DNA of 37,703 nucleotides from Ruegeria atlantica (GCA_013032095.1 WQBJ01000035.1:1-37703); one strand, 5' to 3'; shown: positions 23,807 through 34,269, numbered from the stretch's first letter. A program made the numbers and translations. Notes: generated by a model from the letters alone, not told the origin.

Positions 23807-25591
23807 TCAACACTCGGTGGCAACTCTGCGCTTGTTAAACTGCTGATCGTACAGATTGCGGAAGCTGCCGTTTTTCTCAAGCAAATCGACTACACTCCCC
23901 TCTTCAACGACGGCGCCATCTCGAATGACCACGATCTTGTCCGCCTCTAGAATGGTTGACAGGCGGTGCGCGATTACAACAACTGTAACATGACGCGTCA
24001 ATGCGTCCAGCGCCTCCTTCACAACGGCCTCGGATTCCGCATCCAAGGCGCTGGTGGCCTCGTCGAGCAACAGAATTTCAGCCTTGCGCAACACGGCCCG
24101 GGCAATGGCAATCCTTTGTTTCTGGCCGCCCGACAGGAACGTTCCGTTCTCACCGACTTGCGTGTCGTACCCATTAGGCAGATCACTGATAAAGTCATGC
24201 GCATTGGCAACCTTTGCCGCAGCAATAACTTCTTCGTCGCTGGCATCGGGCGCCGAGCAGCGCAGGTTCTCCAATACCGAAGTCGAAAACAGGAATGTAT
24301 CCTGACCAACATATGAGATTTTTTTCCGCAGCGACGAAAAGCTGACACCACACAGATCCTGACCATCAATCTCAATGCTGCCTGTATCCGGATCGTAAAA
24401 TCTCATGATCAAGTTAAAAATGGTCGACTTTCCACCACCGGACTGACCCACCAGCGCAGTGGTTGTGCGCGGCTCGAAGGACAGGTTCATGTTTTCTATC
24501 ACGGGAACTGATCCCTGATAGCTGAAGGTCACATTCCGCATGCAAATCCGGCCCGGCCCTTCCGTCAGATCACGGGCGTCAGGGCTTTCCTGCATCGTGC
24601 CTTCCTGGTCCAGCAGACCGAACAGCAGACCAACCCCGACCATACAGGTTTCAATCTGGACCCGCATCTTGGACAAGCGCTTTGCGGGTTCATATGCCAA
24701 CAGCAGTGCCGTGATGAAAGACATCAACTGACCGGCAGTGGGCTGTTCGCTGCCAGCAATCCCAATCGTGCTGACCACGAGCACCCCGGCGACGGCAAGA
24801 CCCGCCAGAAACTCCATCAGCGGGCTGGCGATGGACTGCAATCTGGCAATGTCGTTGGAGCGATGCTCGACCTTGCGAATGGCAATATCCATCCGGGCAA
24901 TCATCCTGTCTTCAAGCGAAAATACCTTGATAATCTTAATCCCGGCAGTGGTTTCTTGAAGAACGCGAATGATTTCGGCCAGAGACTTGAACTCGGCCTG
25001 CATGATAGAACGAACGCTTTTCAGAAGATACCGAACGCCCAGCAATGCAATGGGGCCGACAACGAAGAACATCACCGAAAGAACAGGTTGCTGGTTCACC
25101 ATGACGATAACAAGACCAATCAGCGTCAGGGCATCACGCACGAAACCCGTGACAAGAACATCAATCAACTGCCGCGCGGCTTGAGCCCCGTGCGTCGTTC
25201 TCATCAACAGGTCAGAGGACTCATTTTCACTGAAGAATGAGACGCCATGCGTGAGCAACTTGCGATAAACCCGCTCCTGCTGGGTTGCCACGATCCTGTT
25301 GCCCGCTCGCGCCAGATAAACGGCCTGAACATAGGATGCGACCGCTTTCGCCAGGAACAGGCCAATAACGCTCACCGCAATCAAGTGAGCCCACCCGCGC
25401 ATTTCGGGGCTCGTCATGGCGTCTACGATATATTCCATCAAATAAGCGGATCCGGCTGTCGTTGTCGCAACGGCAATCATTGCGACAATCGCCACGGCAT
25501 ACAGCCCGCCCTGCGCAACGAAGCTTTCGCTGATGAGACGCATCATGTAGCCTGATCGCCATTCATCCCAGGCGCGCTTTATCATTATCAT
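23807..25591 (-). CDS. MsbA-like ABC exporter (fused membrane and ATPase domains)
   Basis: A 594-residue half-transporter that would work as a homodimer in the inner membrane. Residues about 25-320 form the six-helix type 1 exporter domain; residues about 345-590 form the ATPase with Walker A GQSGGGKST (382-390), Q-loop VGQD (428-431), signature LSGGQKQR (486-493), Walker B EILLLDEAT (505-513) and H-loop IAHR (540-543). The start at 25591 has GGAG eight bases upstream; further upstream in-frame sequence is not family-like. By location between glycosyltransferase and FkbM-HAD genes, it probably flips a lipid-linked glycan. A lipid or peptide exporter role cannot be excluded. Confidence 0.88.
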   Translation of the reverse strand: MIMIKRAWDEWRSGYMMRLISESFVAQGGLYAVAIVAMIAVATTTAGSAYLMEYIVDAMTSPEMRGWAHLIAVSVIGLFLAKAVASYVQAVYLARAGNRIVATQQERVYRKLLTHGVSFFSENESSDLLMRTTHGAQAARQLIDVLVTGFVRDALTLIGLVIVMVNQQPVLSVMFFVVGPIALLGVRYLLKSVRSIMQAEFKSLAEIIRVLQETTAGIKIIKVFSLEDRMIARMDIAIRKVEHRSNDIARLQSIASPLMEFLAGLAVAGVLVVSTIGIAGSEQPTAGQLMSFITALLLAYEPAKRLSKMRVQIETCMVGVGLLFGLLDQEGTMQESPDARDLTEGPGRICMRNVTFSYQGSVPVIENMNLSFEPRTTTALVGQSGGGKSTIFNLIMRFYDPDTGSIEIDGQDLCGVSFSSLRKKISYVGQDTFLFSTSVLENLRCSAPDASDEEVIAAAKVANAHDFISDLPNGYDTQVGENGTFLSGGQKQRIAIARAVLRKAEILLLDEATSALDAESEAVVKEALDALTRHVTVVVIAHRLSTILEADKIVVIRDGAVVEEGSVVDLLEKNGSFRNLYDQQFNKRRVATEC

Positions 25592-26130
25592 TGCGTTCTC
25601 CAGAACATGAAAAACATGTGCTTTCTCAGACTTCCTGCGTGAATCGCAGATCACGCGATATGGTAAAAGCGTCAGCACTGATGGCACAAAGAATGCATGT
25701 GCCAGATAGTGGCCGTTGTTGTCAAAAGCAAATGCGCACAGCAAGTAGTGCTGTCTAAAGTTGCTCGATTGTGGCAGCGCCCCGCTTCTTTTGTCCCGCG
25801 GTTACCTCAAACGCAAATCCGACTTTTACCATCCGCTTCCAACAGACGCTGAAACAACGTTATGAAAATTCCATTGCCGATCCAGATAGGATATAACCGG
25901 CATATGGGTTGGTCATTTGGCCAGGTTCTGTCCCTGAATGACACCTGGACATATTTCTGCCGGTCTTTAACAACTTGGACGTGCCTATTCCGATTACTCA
26001 TGCAAACCGGATACGCGCCTATTTGGCTGTATCCCTGCGGCTGCAATTTTTTTGATCAGGCCCCATCTCTTGACACGGTGGGAAAGGCCGATCACAAGCG
26101 ACCAAATTACAGACTTGGAATAAGAGAGTC
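25592..26130. promoter_or_regulatory. Divergent intergenic region between exporter and FkbM-HAD genes
   Basis: About 540 bases without a convincing gene. It should hold the two divergent promoters. A 90-residue plus-strand frame (25862-26134) is Cys/Trp-rich, has no known motif and overlaps the next start, so it is not called. Confidence 0.35.
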
Positions 26131-28875
26131 ATGAAGCGCCAAAGGAACAGTTTTATTTACGAGGCGTGCAAAACCCTGGATGTGCCTTTCCCTGATATTG
26201 AGGTACTGGATCAGCCGTATTTTGGCCAATGTGCTGAAGACCTCATCGTTGTGTCGCTGCTGCGTGCTTTGGCTGCCAGAACCGGCACAGACCTGACGCA
26301 GATGCACTACCTTGAGGTTGGTGCCAATCACCCGATATCCACCAGCGCAACATACCTGCCACACATCACATTGGGGATGACGGGCGTTCTGGTCGAAGCC
26401 AACGAGGCGATCATTCCGGACCTGAAACGGATTCGTACACAAGACATCGTTGTGAACGCCGCAGTGACGAACACGGAGGCCGAATTTGTCGAGCTGTATT
26501 TGTCGGACCAGGGTGAGATCAGTTCCTTAGACAAGGATTTCGTTGACGCCTGGAATAACGGCACGGTGGGCCTTTCAGAGGGCCGCAAGGTTCCTGCCCG
26601 CCGTATCAACAGCATCTTGGAAGAGTATTTTCCCTTTGAGGCACCGGCCTTCATGTCTATTGACGTTGAAGGTCTGGATTTTGGAATCCTGAGTGATTTT
26701 TCCTTTTCCCGCTGGCGGCCTTACATCATTCAGGCCGAACCATCGGAACAGTTCAAGCAGGGTAACTCCAACCGCATCTCCGAGCTGCTCAAACGAAACG
26801 GTTACCTCATAGTCGCGGTTTCCGACGTGAACGTCATTGCCGTCGATGCAAACAGGCTGCACCGGGAGCCTGTTTGCCAGGAACACGTCAACCGCGCGCC
26901 TGAATGGCTGGACAGCGCGGATGTTGACCCGAAAGTGCACGCCTTCGAATATCTTTCGATCGATATTTTTGACACGCTTCTGTTTCGTCACAGCAAGTCG
27001 CCCATAGATGTTTTTGCTTTCATGGCGCGCCATGATCAGGTGTTGGAAGCAACAGAGTTCTTTGTGGATTTTCGCGTTGCGGCCGAGCAACTTGCCCGCG
27101 AAGACGCGGCGGCCAAGGGAGCCGAAGATGTTTCTCTTGACGAGATATATACCTGCTTCAGTCAATTGACGAACTGCACATTCGAACAGGTGGAGGGGAT
27201 CAAGGCCATTGAGCTTCAGACCGAGCTTGATGTGCTGTATCCGACCACGTTTGCGCAGAACCTGATTAACCATGCACGTCAGACCGGCAAACGCTTTGTC
27301 ATCACGTCGGATATGTACTTGCCGCAAGGTTTTTTGGAAGAACTTTTGGAAGCCAAGGGATTTAGCGGGTACGAGAGGGTATTCGTATCGAATGAACAGG
27401 GCCGCACCAAACATACCGGCACCTTGTTTCAGGATGTAATTGATCATTTCGGTGTCCCGGCTGAAAAGATTCTCCATATCGGTGACAATCGGCATGCCGA
27501 TGGGGACATGGCCGCCGCTGCCGGATTGCAAACTTATGTGGTGCTGGCCAGCAAAGATCTGCCATTGCGTTCGCCGAAGCCAAAACGGCACTCGCATCTA
27601 CTGGCAGGCCATCGACCGATATCTCAGGTTTTCATCGCCAACTACCTTGAAACGCACCATTTCGACGCCGAGTCGCTTGATTTCAGAGAGCTTTCGGATG
27701 ATGCGTATTTTGAGGCCTTCGGCGCAGTTCTGCTGGCACCGATCATTACTTCCTTTATGATCTGGATGAAGCAGCAGATGGACAAAAGGGGCATTGATCG
27801 GGTGGTGTTTCTTGCCCGGGACGGGATGTTCCCCAAAGCCGTTTTCGAACTGTTATGGCCAACAGGATTCGAAACCAGCTATATTGCGGCGTCGCGACGC
27901 CTGCTGACGCTCCCGTTTACGCACTTGGACTCCGACACCATTTTTGGTATGTTCGATGCAACGGTTGAGGGGTCCTCGACGCTTGACGACTTCTTTTCGA
28001 AAATAGCTGCGGGCCCACAAATTAGAGAACTCTTTCAAGGTACTGGCTTAAAGGCGACGGATCCTCTGGACCGCAAAGAGCGCCGCAAGGTTCTAAAAAC
28101 ACTTATGGAGAATTCTCAGGCGGTCTACGATTCCTTTGCTGATGAACGTGAGACCCTGACCAAATTTTATCGCAACGCCTTTCCGGCAAATAGCAAATCG
28201 GCAGTGTTCGATGTCGGTTGGCGCGGCAGCCTACAGCGGTCCATCGACGAGATTACAGAGGACAGCGCACGCGTCAGCGGCTTCTATTTTGGTACCGGCT
28301 GGCAGGCCGTGTCTATTCTGCGCCGCAATGACCTGGATTACGAAAGTTACACGACGGAAAACGGTCTGCCGGCATATAAATTGCCCTGGGTGAGCGACTT
28401 CCGCGATATCGTAGAGTTCCTTTGTTCCGCGGATCACGGCAGCGTTCTGCGGGTCGTCGAAAACGATGATGGCGAAATGGTTTGGGAAATGGCCGAGGTG
28501 CCGGAACTGGAGCAAGCCAATCTCGACCTCGCCGCGAAAATCCAGAAAGGGGCGCTTTCCGCCATCGATTCGGTGCTGCGCACCATGCCTGTTGAGGTGC
28601 TCGAGAAATACACGTCCCGAGAAGACGAGTGTGATCTCCGCAATTTTCTGAGCAAACCACATCGTGAGGACGCAAGGCGTTTCAAAGATGCCCGGATTTT
28701 TGCAGGTGTTGGTGATACGACAGGTGAAAGCCTGACGCGAATCGGCGATAAGAGATCGCATTATTATAATGTGAAGAACAGCCGCTGGCGTGCCGCCTAT
28801 GGCGCCAGCCTCAACGGCTTCACTCGCGCGTGGCTAAAATTATTGTTGCGAAAGCGAAAGAAAATCCGGCTGTAA
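26131..28875 (+). CDS. FkbM methyltransferase-HAD hydrolase fusion protein
   Basis: The 914-residue protein has three parts. Residues about 30-240 are an FkbM-type SAM-dependent methyltransferase (HYLEVGANHP at 59-68, LVEAN at 87-91, MSIDVEGLDFGIL at 175-187). Residues about 270-480 are a HAD-type hydrolase: motif I SIDIFDTLLFR with nucleophile Asp278, motif II ITSDMYLP (391-398), Lys near 427 and motif IV HIGDNRHADGDM (449-460). Residues about 520-790 contain a further conserved block (VVFLARDGMFPKAVFELL and VFDVGWRGSLQRSI), as in HAD-like proteins of polysaccharide loci. The tail is very basic (LLLRKRKKIRL). It probably modifies a glycan by O-methylation and phosphate removal; substrate unknown. 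Confidence 0.85.
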   Translation: MKRQRNSFIYEACKTLDVPFPDIEVLDQPYFGQCAEDLIVVSLLRALAARTGTDLTQMHYLEVGANHPISTSATYLPHITLGMTGVLVEANEAIIPDLKRIRTQDIVVNAAVTNTEAEFVELYLSDQGEISSLDKDFVDAWNNGTVGLSEGRKVPARRINSILEEYFPFEAPAFMSIDVEGLDFGILSDFSFSRWRPYIIQAEPSEQFKQGNSNRISELLKRNGYLIVAVSDVNVIAVDANRLHREPVCQEHVNRAPEWLDSADVDPKVHAFEYLSIDIFDTLLFRHSKSPIDVFAFMARHDQVLEATEFFVDFRVAAEQLAREDAAAKGAEDVSLDEIYTCFSQLTNCTFEQVEGIKAIELQTELDVLYPTTFAQNLINHARQTGKRFVITSDMYLPQGFLEELLEAKGFSGYERVFVSNEQGRTKHTGTLFQDVIDHFGVPAEKILHIGDNRHADGDMAAAAGLQTYVVLASKDLPLRSPKPKRHSHLLAGHRPISQVFIANYLETHHFDAESLDFRELSDDAYFEAFGAVLLAPIITSFMIWMKQQMDKRGIDRVVFLARDGMFPKAVFELLWPTGFETSYIAASRRLLTLPFTHLDSDTIFGMFDATVEGSSTLDDFFSKIAAGPQIRELFQGTGLKATDPLDRKERRKVLKTLMENSQAVYDSFADERETLTKFYRNAFPANSKSAVFDVGWRGSLQRSIDEITEDSARVSGFYFGTGWQAVSILRRNDLDYESYTTENGLPAYKLPWVSDFRDIVEFLCSADHGSVLRVVENDDGEMVWEMAEVPELEQANLDLAAKIQKGALSAIDSVLRTMPVEVLEKYTSREDECDLRNFLSKPHREDARRFKDARIFAGVGDTTGESLTRIGDKRSHYYNVKNSRWRAAYGASLNGFTRAWLKLLLRKRKKIRL

Positions 28876-29242
28876 AAGGTTTGCTGCTTAATAGATCACC
28901 TGGGGAATGCGGGTGAAACTTTTTGCCTTGGCTGAATCTAATATGCCCAATTACGAAACAACCGGTTTTACGCGATAGATTGGCAAAAGTTTTTGTTCAA
29001 CATTACTCAAATGAAAATTCATTCGGGGAATATTGATTGAGGTAATTGAATGGCTTAGGTGATTGGTGTCGGAATTTTTTTGTTTCTGTTTTTCACATTT
29101 CCACGCACAATGGCGGGACTAATTACTTTTGTGGCGTCGTGATTGAGTTCTTTTGCTCTAGACTCCCAAGTTCATCAGTAAACGGATAAGTGATTGATAT
29201 TATTATGGCCGGAAGGCTAATAATGTAACTGCGCGAGCGTGG
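28876..29242. other. AT-rich intergenic region
   Basis: Markedly more AT-rich than its neighbours, with no gene seen. It lies between the FkbM-HAD gene and an IS1634 wreck. Confidence 0.35.
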
Positions 29243-30285
29243 TCAGGCGGGTTTTGGAAAGTTCAGTGTGTTGAAGAACTCCAATTGTTCGGGAGTAGTT
29301 GTTAGAACATTCACGGTGTGCTCCGCAATTTTCGCCGTGTGACGTTGGATGCGAGCCAGGATATTCAGGGCGGTACGCGGACTTACGCTGTGGCCACTTG
29401 CCTACAGCCGCATACGCATGACGCGGTAGAGCACGAGAGCGAGAAAGCAGATCAGTGCATGCACGCGGATGCGGTCCGAAAGCCCAGGCTGGGGAAAATC
29501 AGGGGGCGCGTGGTCCACCCGCAGGGGCGCACTCCAACTTTTGGGGATTTTTGAAACGGCATTTACACACCGGCGGGCGGGGACGGCCAGGATGAACTCG
29601 AGCTTGTGGTCACCCTGGTCCGCCAGTGCGCTCAACTCCTTGATGTTGTCGAGGCTCGGGAGGCCGCGATCAGCCACCAGTGTGATGTGCTGAACCGGAA
29701 AACGGGCGAGAACTTTCTGCAGCATGCCCTGCAGTGTCTTTGACTCGCCGGCGTTGCCGCCAGTTTCCTTGTTCATACCATAGACCCGCAGGTCATCTCC
29801 GACCTCACCCTCGCCGTGAATGCGCACGGTGATCAGGTCGTAGAAGACGACGGCGAGATCGCGATCGACCAGCAAGCGGATCTGACGGGCCAGGGCCTCT
29901 TCGACTGCCTCCGCATTGTCCTTCAGTGCATCCATGGAGCGAAGCAGATGCTGGTGTGTGACGGTGCCCGGCATCGATCCTGCGTTTGCCTGAGCGCAGA
30001 GCGCGATCAAAGCCCAGATCTTTCCAGAATTCGTGCAAGGCAAAGACATCGCCGTAACTGCGGGCTATTTCGTGCGGATTGTCGCTTTGGCGGGTTCCTC
30101 ACGTCCGGCTGCACGGCTGAGCCGCGGATAAGCGCATCAAGGTGGCCATCCTTCATACCATCTACACGTCCCAGATTGGCGATGACACGCAAGCGCTGCT
30201 TGCCTGCACTATTCCAGTAGGATTCCATTATTTGAAGATAACGGCGCCCGCCGCTCTCAGTGATGTGTGTAAACAGGGAACGCAT
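29243..30285 (-). pseudogene. IS1634-type (IS4 superfamily) transposase, broken
   Basis: The N-terminus MRSLFTHITESGGRRYLQIM with LRVIANLGRVDGMKDGHLDA (from 30285) is the typical start of IS1634 transposases. It then needs frameshifts through HEFWKDLGFDRAL (near 30030) into the frame carrying AVVFYDLITVRIHGEGE, LRVYGMNKE and FPVQHITLVADRGLPSLDNI with the DDE residues. A block of IS21-type end sequence is embedded at about 29500-29567, after which the C-terminus resumes (DRIRVHALICFLALVLYRVM, then TPEQLEFFNTLNFPKP to a stop at 29243). At least two frameshifts, one insertion and an internal stop make it inactive. Confidence 0.75.
29500..29567 (+). mobile_element. Solo IS21-type end inside the IS1634 wreck
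   Basis: Bases 29541-29567 are identical over 27 positions to the right end of the IS21 element at 34308-34334 (TTGGGGATTTTTG, then AAACGGCATTTACA). The sequence inward of it differs, so this comes from a related but different IS21 element of which only one end remains. The left limit is approximate. Confidence 0.7.
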
Positions 30286-30687
30286 GATATGGCGAAAATG
30301 GCATGATTTAAGGCCTGATAATAAGGTCGATGCGTAACTACATGCCTTTAGTCTGTGAGCCACTCTAACCCGTTGAAATTACACAAGCTCGAAATCGAAA
30401 TCATCAGCTTTTCGGAAGGATTTTGTCGAACTTGGGTGCCATCGCCAACCTGATGGCCGAGACAATAAAAATTAGCGGCGAAGTGGAATAGTATCCGCTT
30501 GTCGTTTTGATCGGTTTGATTGGAGTAATTTTCACTTTATTGTTGGTCTCCTGAAGTTCTTTTTCGGAGTCCGACATGAAATCTGCACGGCGGACGCCTG
30601 CATGTCAATCCACTGATTAAGACTTTTAAATTCAGAAGAGATAGCGCATCACTCGTTTGACGATTCTATTAGAGGTGTTGGGCAGAG
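30286..30687. other. Intergenic region upstream of the sulfotransferase
   Basis: No gene seen. It probably contains the outer end of the IS1634 element and the sulfotransferase promoter. Confidence 0.3.
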
Positions 30688-31620
30688 ATGAAGCTTCAGA
30701 TGGGTGAAGATACAACAGCGGCGCTCAATAAAGTTGTGTGGCTCATTGGAACGCCGTTTTCAGGTTCAACTGTTTTGGGCCAGGCGCTTAATGAAAACCC
30801 GAATTTTGTTTCCGCTGGGGAAGTTGACCGACTTGAGCAGTTTGGCATCCATGAGCATATATCTGGTCATAGCTTGAAGGAGTGTGGGCATTGTAAAAAT
30901 TCAGGCCAAAAATGCTCGCTATGGACCCCTGCATTTATTTCGAGCCTGACTGAGATGGGCTTTCCTTTGTACGAAGCGATTGCAAAGCAATCACGTTGTG
31001 CGAATGTTGTGGATGGTTCTAAAACCCCATACTGGTTTTTGAAGACTCTTGAGAGTGAAGGTATTGATGAACTGGAAAACCGTTTGGTTGTCGTTCATTG
31101 TGTTCGAAACCCTCTTGCTTATGCTGAATCTCTTGCAAGAAAAAAAATCACCCACCCAAGGGCTGCGATTTCCCAATGGATAGAAGTGAATGCCTCATGT
31201 TTGTATGTGATTAATCGAATTCCCTTTCCTGTACCGGTGATTACCATAAGGCATAACGACTTTTTGAAAAACCCGGAACGTTTTGTGCGTACTATTGCTG
31301 AAATTTGCAGGGGGAGCGAGAAAAAACAATTGTTTAATCGGCCGGGAATTTCTGGAAACCATGATCTCGGTGGAAATTTGGCTGCTTCGCGCTCTAATAC
31401 GGATGGCATGGGAGAAGCCGCAACGCAGATTTTTTCATCGACAATTGACTTTCTAAAAACCCATGGCCCTCTGAAAGAGGACAGTCGCTGGATAAGAAAT
31501 TTATCAGCGGGCGATAAGTGGAGTCTAAGGAACATGCATGGCCTTTGGGATATGGTAAGACTGCTTGGGCTTGAAGAGGAAATAAATGATGGAATGGCAC
31601 CGATTTCGACCGAAAAGTAA
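30688..31620 (+). CDS. PAPS-dependent sulfotransferase-like protein
   Basis: The 310-residue protein has the 5'-phosphosulfate-binding loop near the N-terminus (VVWLIGTPFSGSTVLGQAL, about residues 18-36) and the 3'-phosphate-binding block VVHCVRNPLAYAESLARKK (about 134-152), both typical of the sulfotransferase P-loop fold. It would transfer sulfate from PAPS to a glycan or small molecule. Base composition is visibly more AT-rich than the adjacent FkbM-HAD gene, suggesting separate acquisition. An IS5-family terminal repeat begins five bases after its stop codon, so the C-terminus may be original or slightly altered. It could sulfate the glycan made by the neighbouring locus; this is inference. 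Confidence 0.78.
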   Translation: MKLQMGEDTTAALNKVVWLIGTPFSGSTVLGQALNENPNFVSAGEVDRLEQFGIHEHISGHSLKECGHCKNSGQKCSLWTPAFISSLTEMGFPLYEAIAKQSRCANVVDGSKTPYWFLKTLESEGIDELENRLVVVHCVRNPLAYAESLARKKITHPRAAISQWIEVNASCLYVINRIPFPVPVITIRHNDFLKNPERFVRTIAEICRGSEKKQLFNRPGISGNHDLGGNLAASRSNTDGMGEAATQIFSSTIDFLKTHGPLKEDSRWIRNLSAGDKWSLRNMHGLWDMVRLLGLEEEINDGMAPISTEK

Positions 31621-31634
31621 CCTGGGGTCAGGAT

Positions 31635-32052
31635 TCATAGCCGACAGATGACAGTTGCTGCGAGAGCGACGGCTGATAGGAATACTATGGGGCAGGTATC
31701 CTAACTTGTCGCCGCACGCCTCCAATCCGTGAGCCTGCCAAACATGATCTCGATGCGGTTTCGCCGCATGTATTTGCGCTTGCCATATTTGGCCTGTGTC
31801 TTGTGTTGTTTTCCACCGGGGAAGCAGGCGCGTATTCCCCTGTTTTTAAATGCGTCTCAGAACCAGTCGGCGTCATATTCACGACCACCAAACAGCCAGT
31901 CCACATTCAGTATGCTGCTGAGCAGAGCCCGAGCACCGGTAAAGTCACTGATTTACACTGCAGTTGCAAACAGACGGACCGGTTGTCCTTGGCGCATCCA
32001 GTTTGGTATTCATACCGCCCTTAATTTGACCGATCAGGCGGCCACGCCCCCC
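31635..32052 (-). pseudogene. IS5-family transposase, C-terminal half (degraded)
   Basis: Across frames this reads RGRLIGQIKGGMNTKL, FTGARALLSS, FGGREYDADWF, NRGIRACFPGGKQHKTQAKY, RRNRIEIMFGRLTDWRRAAT and VFLSAVALAATVI, the normal second half of an IS427-type IS5 transposase (Asp in REYDADW, Glu in RIEIMFGRL). Several in-frame stops and one or two frameshifts are present, so the element was dying before or after the nested insertions. Its first half is at 35710-36048. Confidence 0.75.
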
Positions 32053-32110
32053 CCTCATGTGATGAGTTGGAGGTCAAGGGGGCAGTGACCATTTTGTAGC
32101 CATTTCTTTC

Positions 32111-32115
32111 TGCCA
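32111..32115. repeat. Target-site duplication TGCCA, left copy
   Basis: Identical to 34335-34339 and flush with the IS21 left end. Confidence 0.8.
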
Positions 32116-32266
32116 TGTAAGTGCCGGATGTAATCTCCCCAAGGGGCGTTTGAAATTTCCCCGGTTGGTAGCGTTCTGGGCGATTTTTGAACCTCAATTA
32201 TTCAAAAATCGAACGGAACGCGGGCCGTTAAGCTCGAAGCTCAAGAATAAGGAGTGAGGCTTCGAG

Positions 32267-33496
32267 TTGATAGGACTGGGAGAGATCGTTTTGATCCATG
32301 ATTTGAAAAGAAAGGGGCTTGGCGTCAGCGCGATTGCGCGGCAGACCGGGCTCGATCGCAAGACTGTCAGGAAATATCTGGCGCGTGGTCTGGAAGCCCC
32401 GGAATACAAATCCCGGGCGCCACGTGCGCGTATAATTGAACCCTATGAGGTGTATTTGCAGGAGCGGTTGTCGTCGTTCCCAGATTTGACGGCGCGACGT
32501 CTGATGAGGGAAATCCGCGAACGGGGCTATGAGGGCGTATATACAGCTGTGAAGACGTTTGTGCGCGAGATACGGCCTCCCAAGCAAACGCAGTTCGAGC
32601 GCCGGTTTGAAACGCCGCCTGGCAAGCAAGCGCAGGTGGAATTTGCAGAGTTTTCCGTCGAGTTCACGGATGAGCCCGGCGTTGTTCGTAAGGTCTGGCT
32701 GTTCTCAATGGTCCTTGGCCATTCGCGCTGGATCTGGGGCCGGTTTTGCGCCAGCCAGAATCTGCAGACCGTTATGCGCTGCCATGTGGCAGCCTTCACG
32801 GCCATGGGCGGTGTGCCGGAAGAAATCCTGTACGACCGAATGAAGACGGCGGTGATCGGCGAATGCATGGACGGCATTGTCACCTACAATGCCTCGCTTG
32901 TCTCGCTGCTGGGCCACTACGATTGCGCACCGCGCGCGTGCCTGCCGTATCGAGCCAAAACAAAGGGCAAAGTGGAGCGTCCGTTCCGCTATATCCGGCA
33001 AGACTTCTTTCTGGGCGCACGTTCCGGAATCTGGATGACCTTAACGCCCAGTTCGAGGATTGGCGCACCCAGATCGCGAACCCACGGGTGCATGCCACGA
33101 CGCAGCGTATCGTTGATGAGGCTTTTGCAGAGGAGCGCCCATCATTGCGGCCGCTGCCTGCAATTCCCTACAGCGCGGTGCTGACGATTGAACGGTGCGT
33201 CACCAAAGACGGCATGATCTCGGTCGGCGGCAATCATTACTCGGTGCCGGATACGACGCGGTGCAGAACCTTGGAAGTTCAGCATCACGTGACCGAACTG
33301 CAGATATTTGAGGACGGCGTGTTTATTGCTTGCCATCCCGTGATTGAGGGTAAAAACCAGCGCCGCGTTGATCCCAGCCACCGCAAAGCGCCACCGATCC
33401 GCGCGCCCAAGCCGCCTGCGCCGATTGGTGTCGGACGCAGACCGCTTTCTTCTATGGTGCCGTCGGGCGCCGGTTGGCCGCGGGGGCTGTGTCATG
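32267..33496 (+). pseudogene. istA: istA transposase with two frameshifts
   Basis: The first frame gives the IstA helix-turn-helix (GLGVSAIARQTGLDRKTVRK, about residues 17-36) and the DDE domain (PPGKQAQVEFAEFSVEFTDE, FSMVLGHSRW, EEILYDRMKT, KTKGKVERPFRYIRQDFFLG). At about 33017 one base is missing: the family sequence GRTFRNLDDLNAQF continues in another frame. A second one-base loss near 33452 (CTTTCTTCTATGG) precedes the usual C-terminus AVGRRLAAGAVS, whose TGA (33494-33496 region) overlaps the istB start. Both lesions are single-base deletions, so the gene is inactive unless they are sequencing errors. Confidence 0.8.
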
Positions 33497-34269
33497 ACCG
33501 GGCTGGTGGACAATATCCGCGCCAGCCTTCTGGGCCTGAAGATGCCGCGCGCGATGGAGATGCTGGATCATATGATCCAGCGCCTGGAAAAGGGTGAGAT
33601 CGGCGCAATCGAAGCCATCGACAGCCTGCTCTCAGAAGAGTTCAACTGCCGCGAGGATCGGCGCGTCGGCGTCGCGCTGACAACGGCGAGGTTGACACCG
33701 CCAAAGACGCTGGAGAGCTTCGACTTCACCTTCCAGCCGTCGCTGGACCGAGATCGGATCAGGGCTCTGGCACAGCTCGACTTCATCACTCGAACTGAGG
33801 TCGTCCACTTCCTTGGGTCGCCGGGTACGGGCAAAAGCCACCTGGCCACCGCCCTTGGCATGGCCGCCGTCAAGAAGGACAAGAGCGTCTACCGCGCCAC
33901 CTTGGCGGAATTGATCGAGGGGCTCTCCAAGGCTGAGCGCGAAGGTCGCCTAGCCGAGAAGATCCGCTTTTTTCACGGGCATCCTTGCTGATCGTGGACG
34001 AGATTGGCGCTATGATCCTGACGTCAAATCGAGGCTTCGCCGAATGGGGTGAAGTCTTCGGCGACCCTGTCGTCGCCACCGCACTTCTGGACCGCTTGCT
34101 GCATCACGCCGTTGTCGTCCAGATCGAGGGCGCCAGCTACCGCCTACGCGCGCACACCGATCTCATCCCTGAACACGTCCGCGCAAACGCACCCATCACA
34201 CCGCCGCCCGCCCCAAAGCGGCGCGGCAGACCCCCAAAAAAGGAGAGACTGATCGAAGCAATCGGCTGA
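33494..34269 (+). pseudogene. istB: istB ATPase with frameshift and internal deletion
   Basis: The start overlaps the istA stop. The first part carries the IstB/DnaC Walker A (FLGSPGTGKSHLATALGMAA) and continues to LAEKIRFFHGHPC, where the frame breaks at about 33980. The next frame resumes with LLIVDEIG (Walker B) but joins directly to AMILTSNRGFAEWGEVFGDP; about 20 residues that normally separate these blocks (the YLP...YEKG region) are missing. The C-terminus is normal, with a basic RRGRPPKK tail. It is not functional. Confidence 0.8.

Noticed and set aside
25862..26134. 90-residue plus-strand frame upstream of the FkbM-HAD gene
   Set aside because: It overlaps the next start, has no known motif, and its composition differs from real genes nearby.
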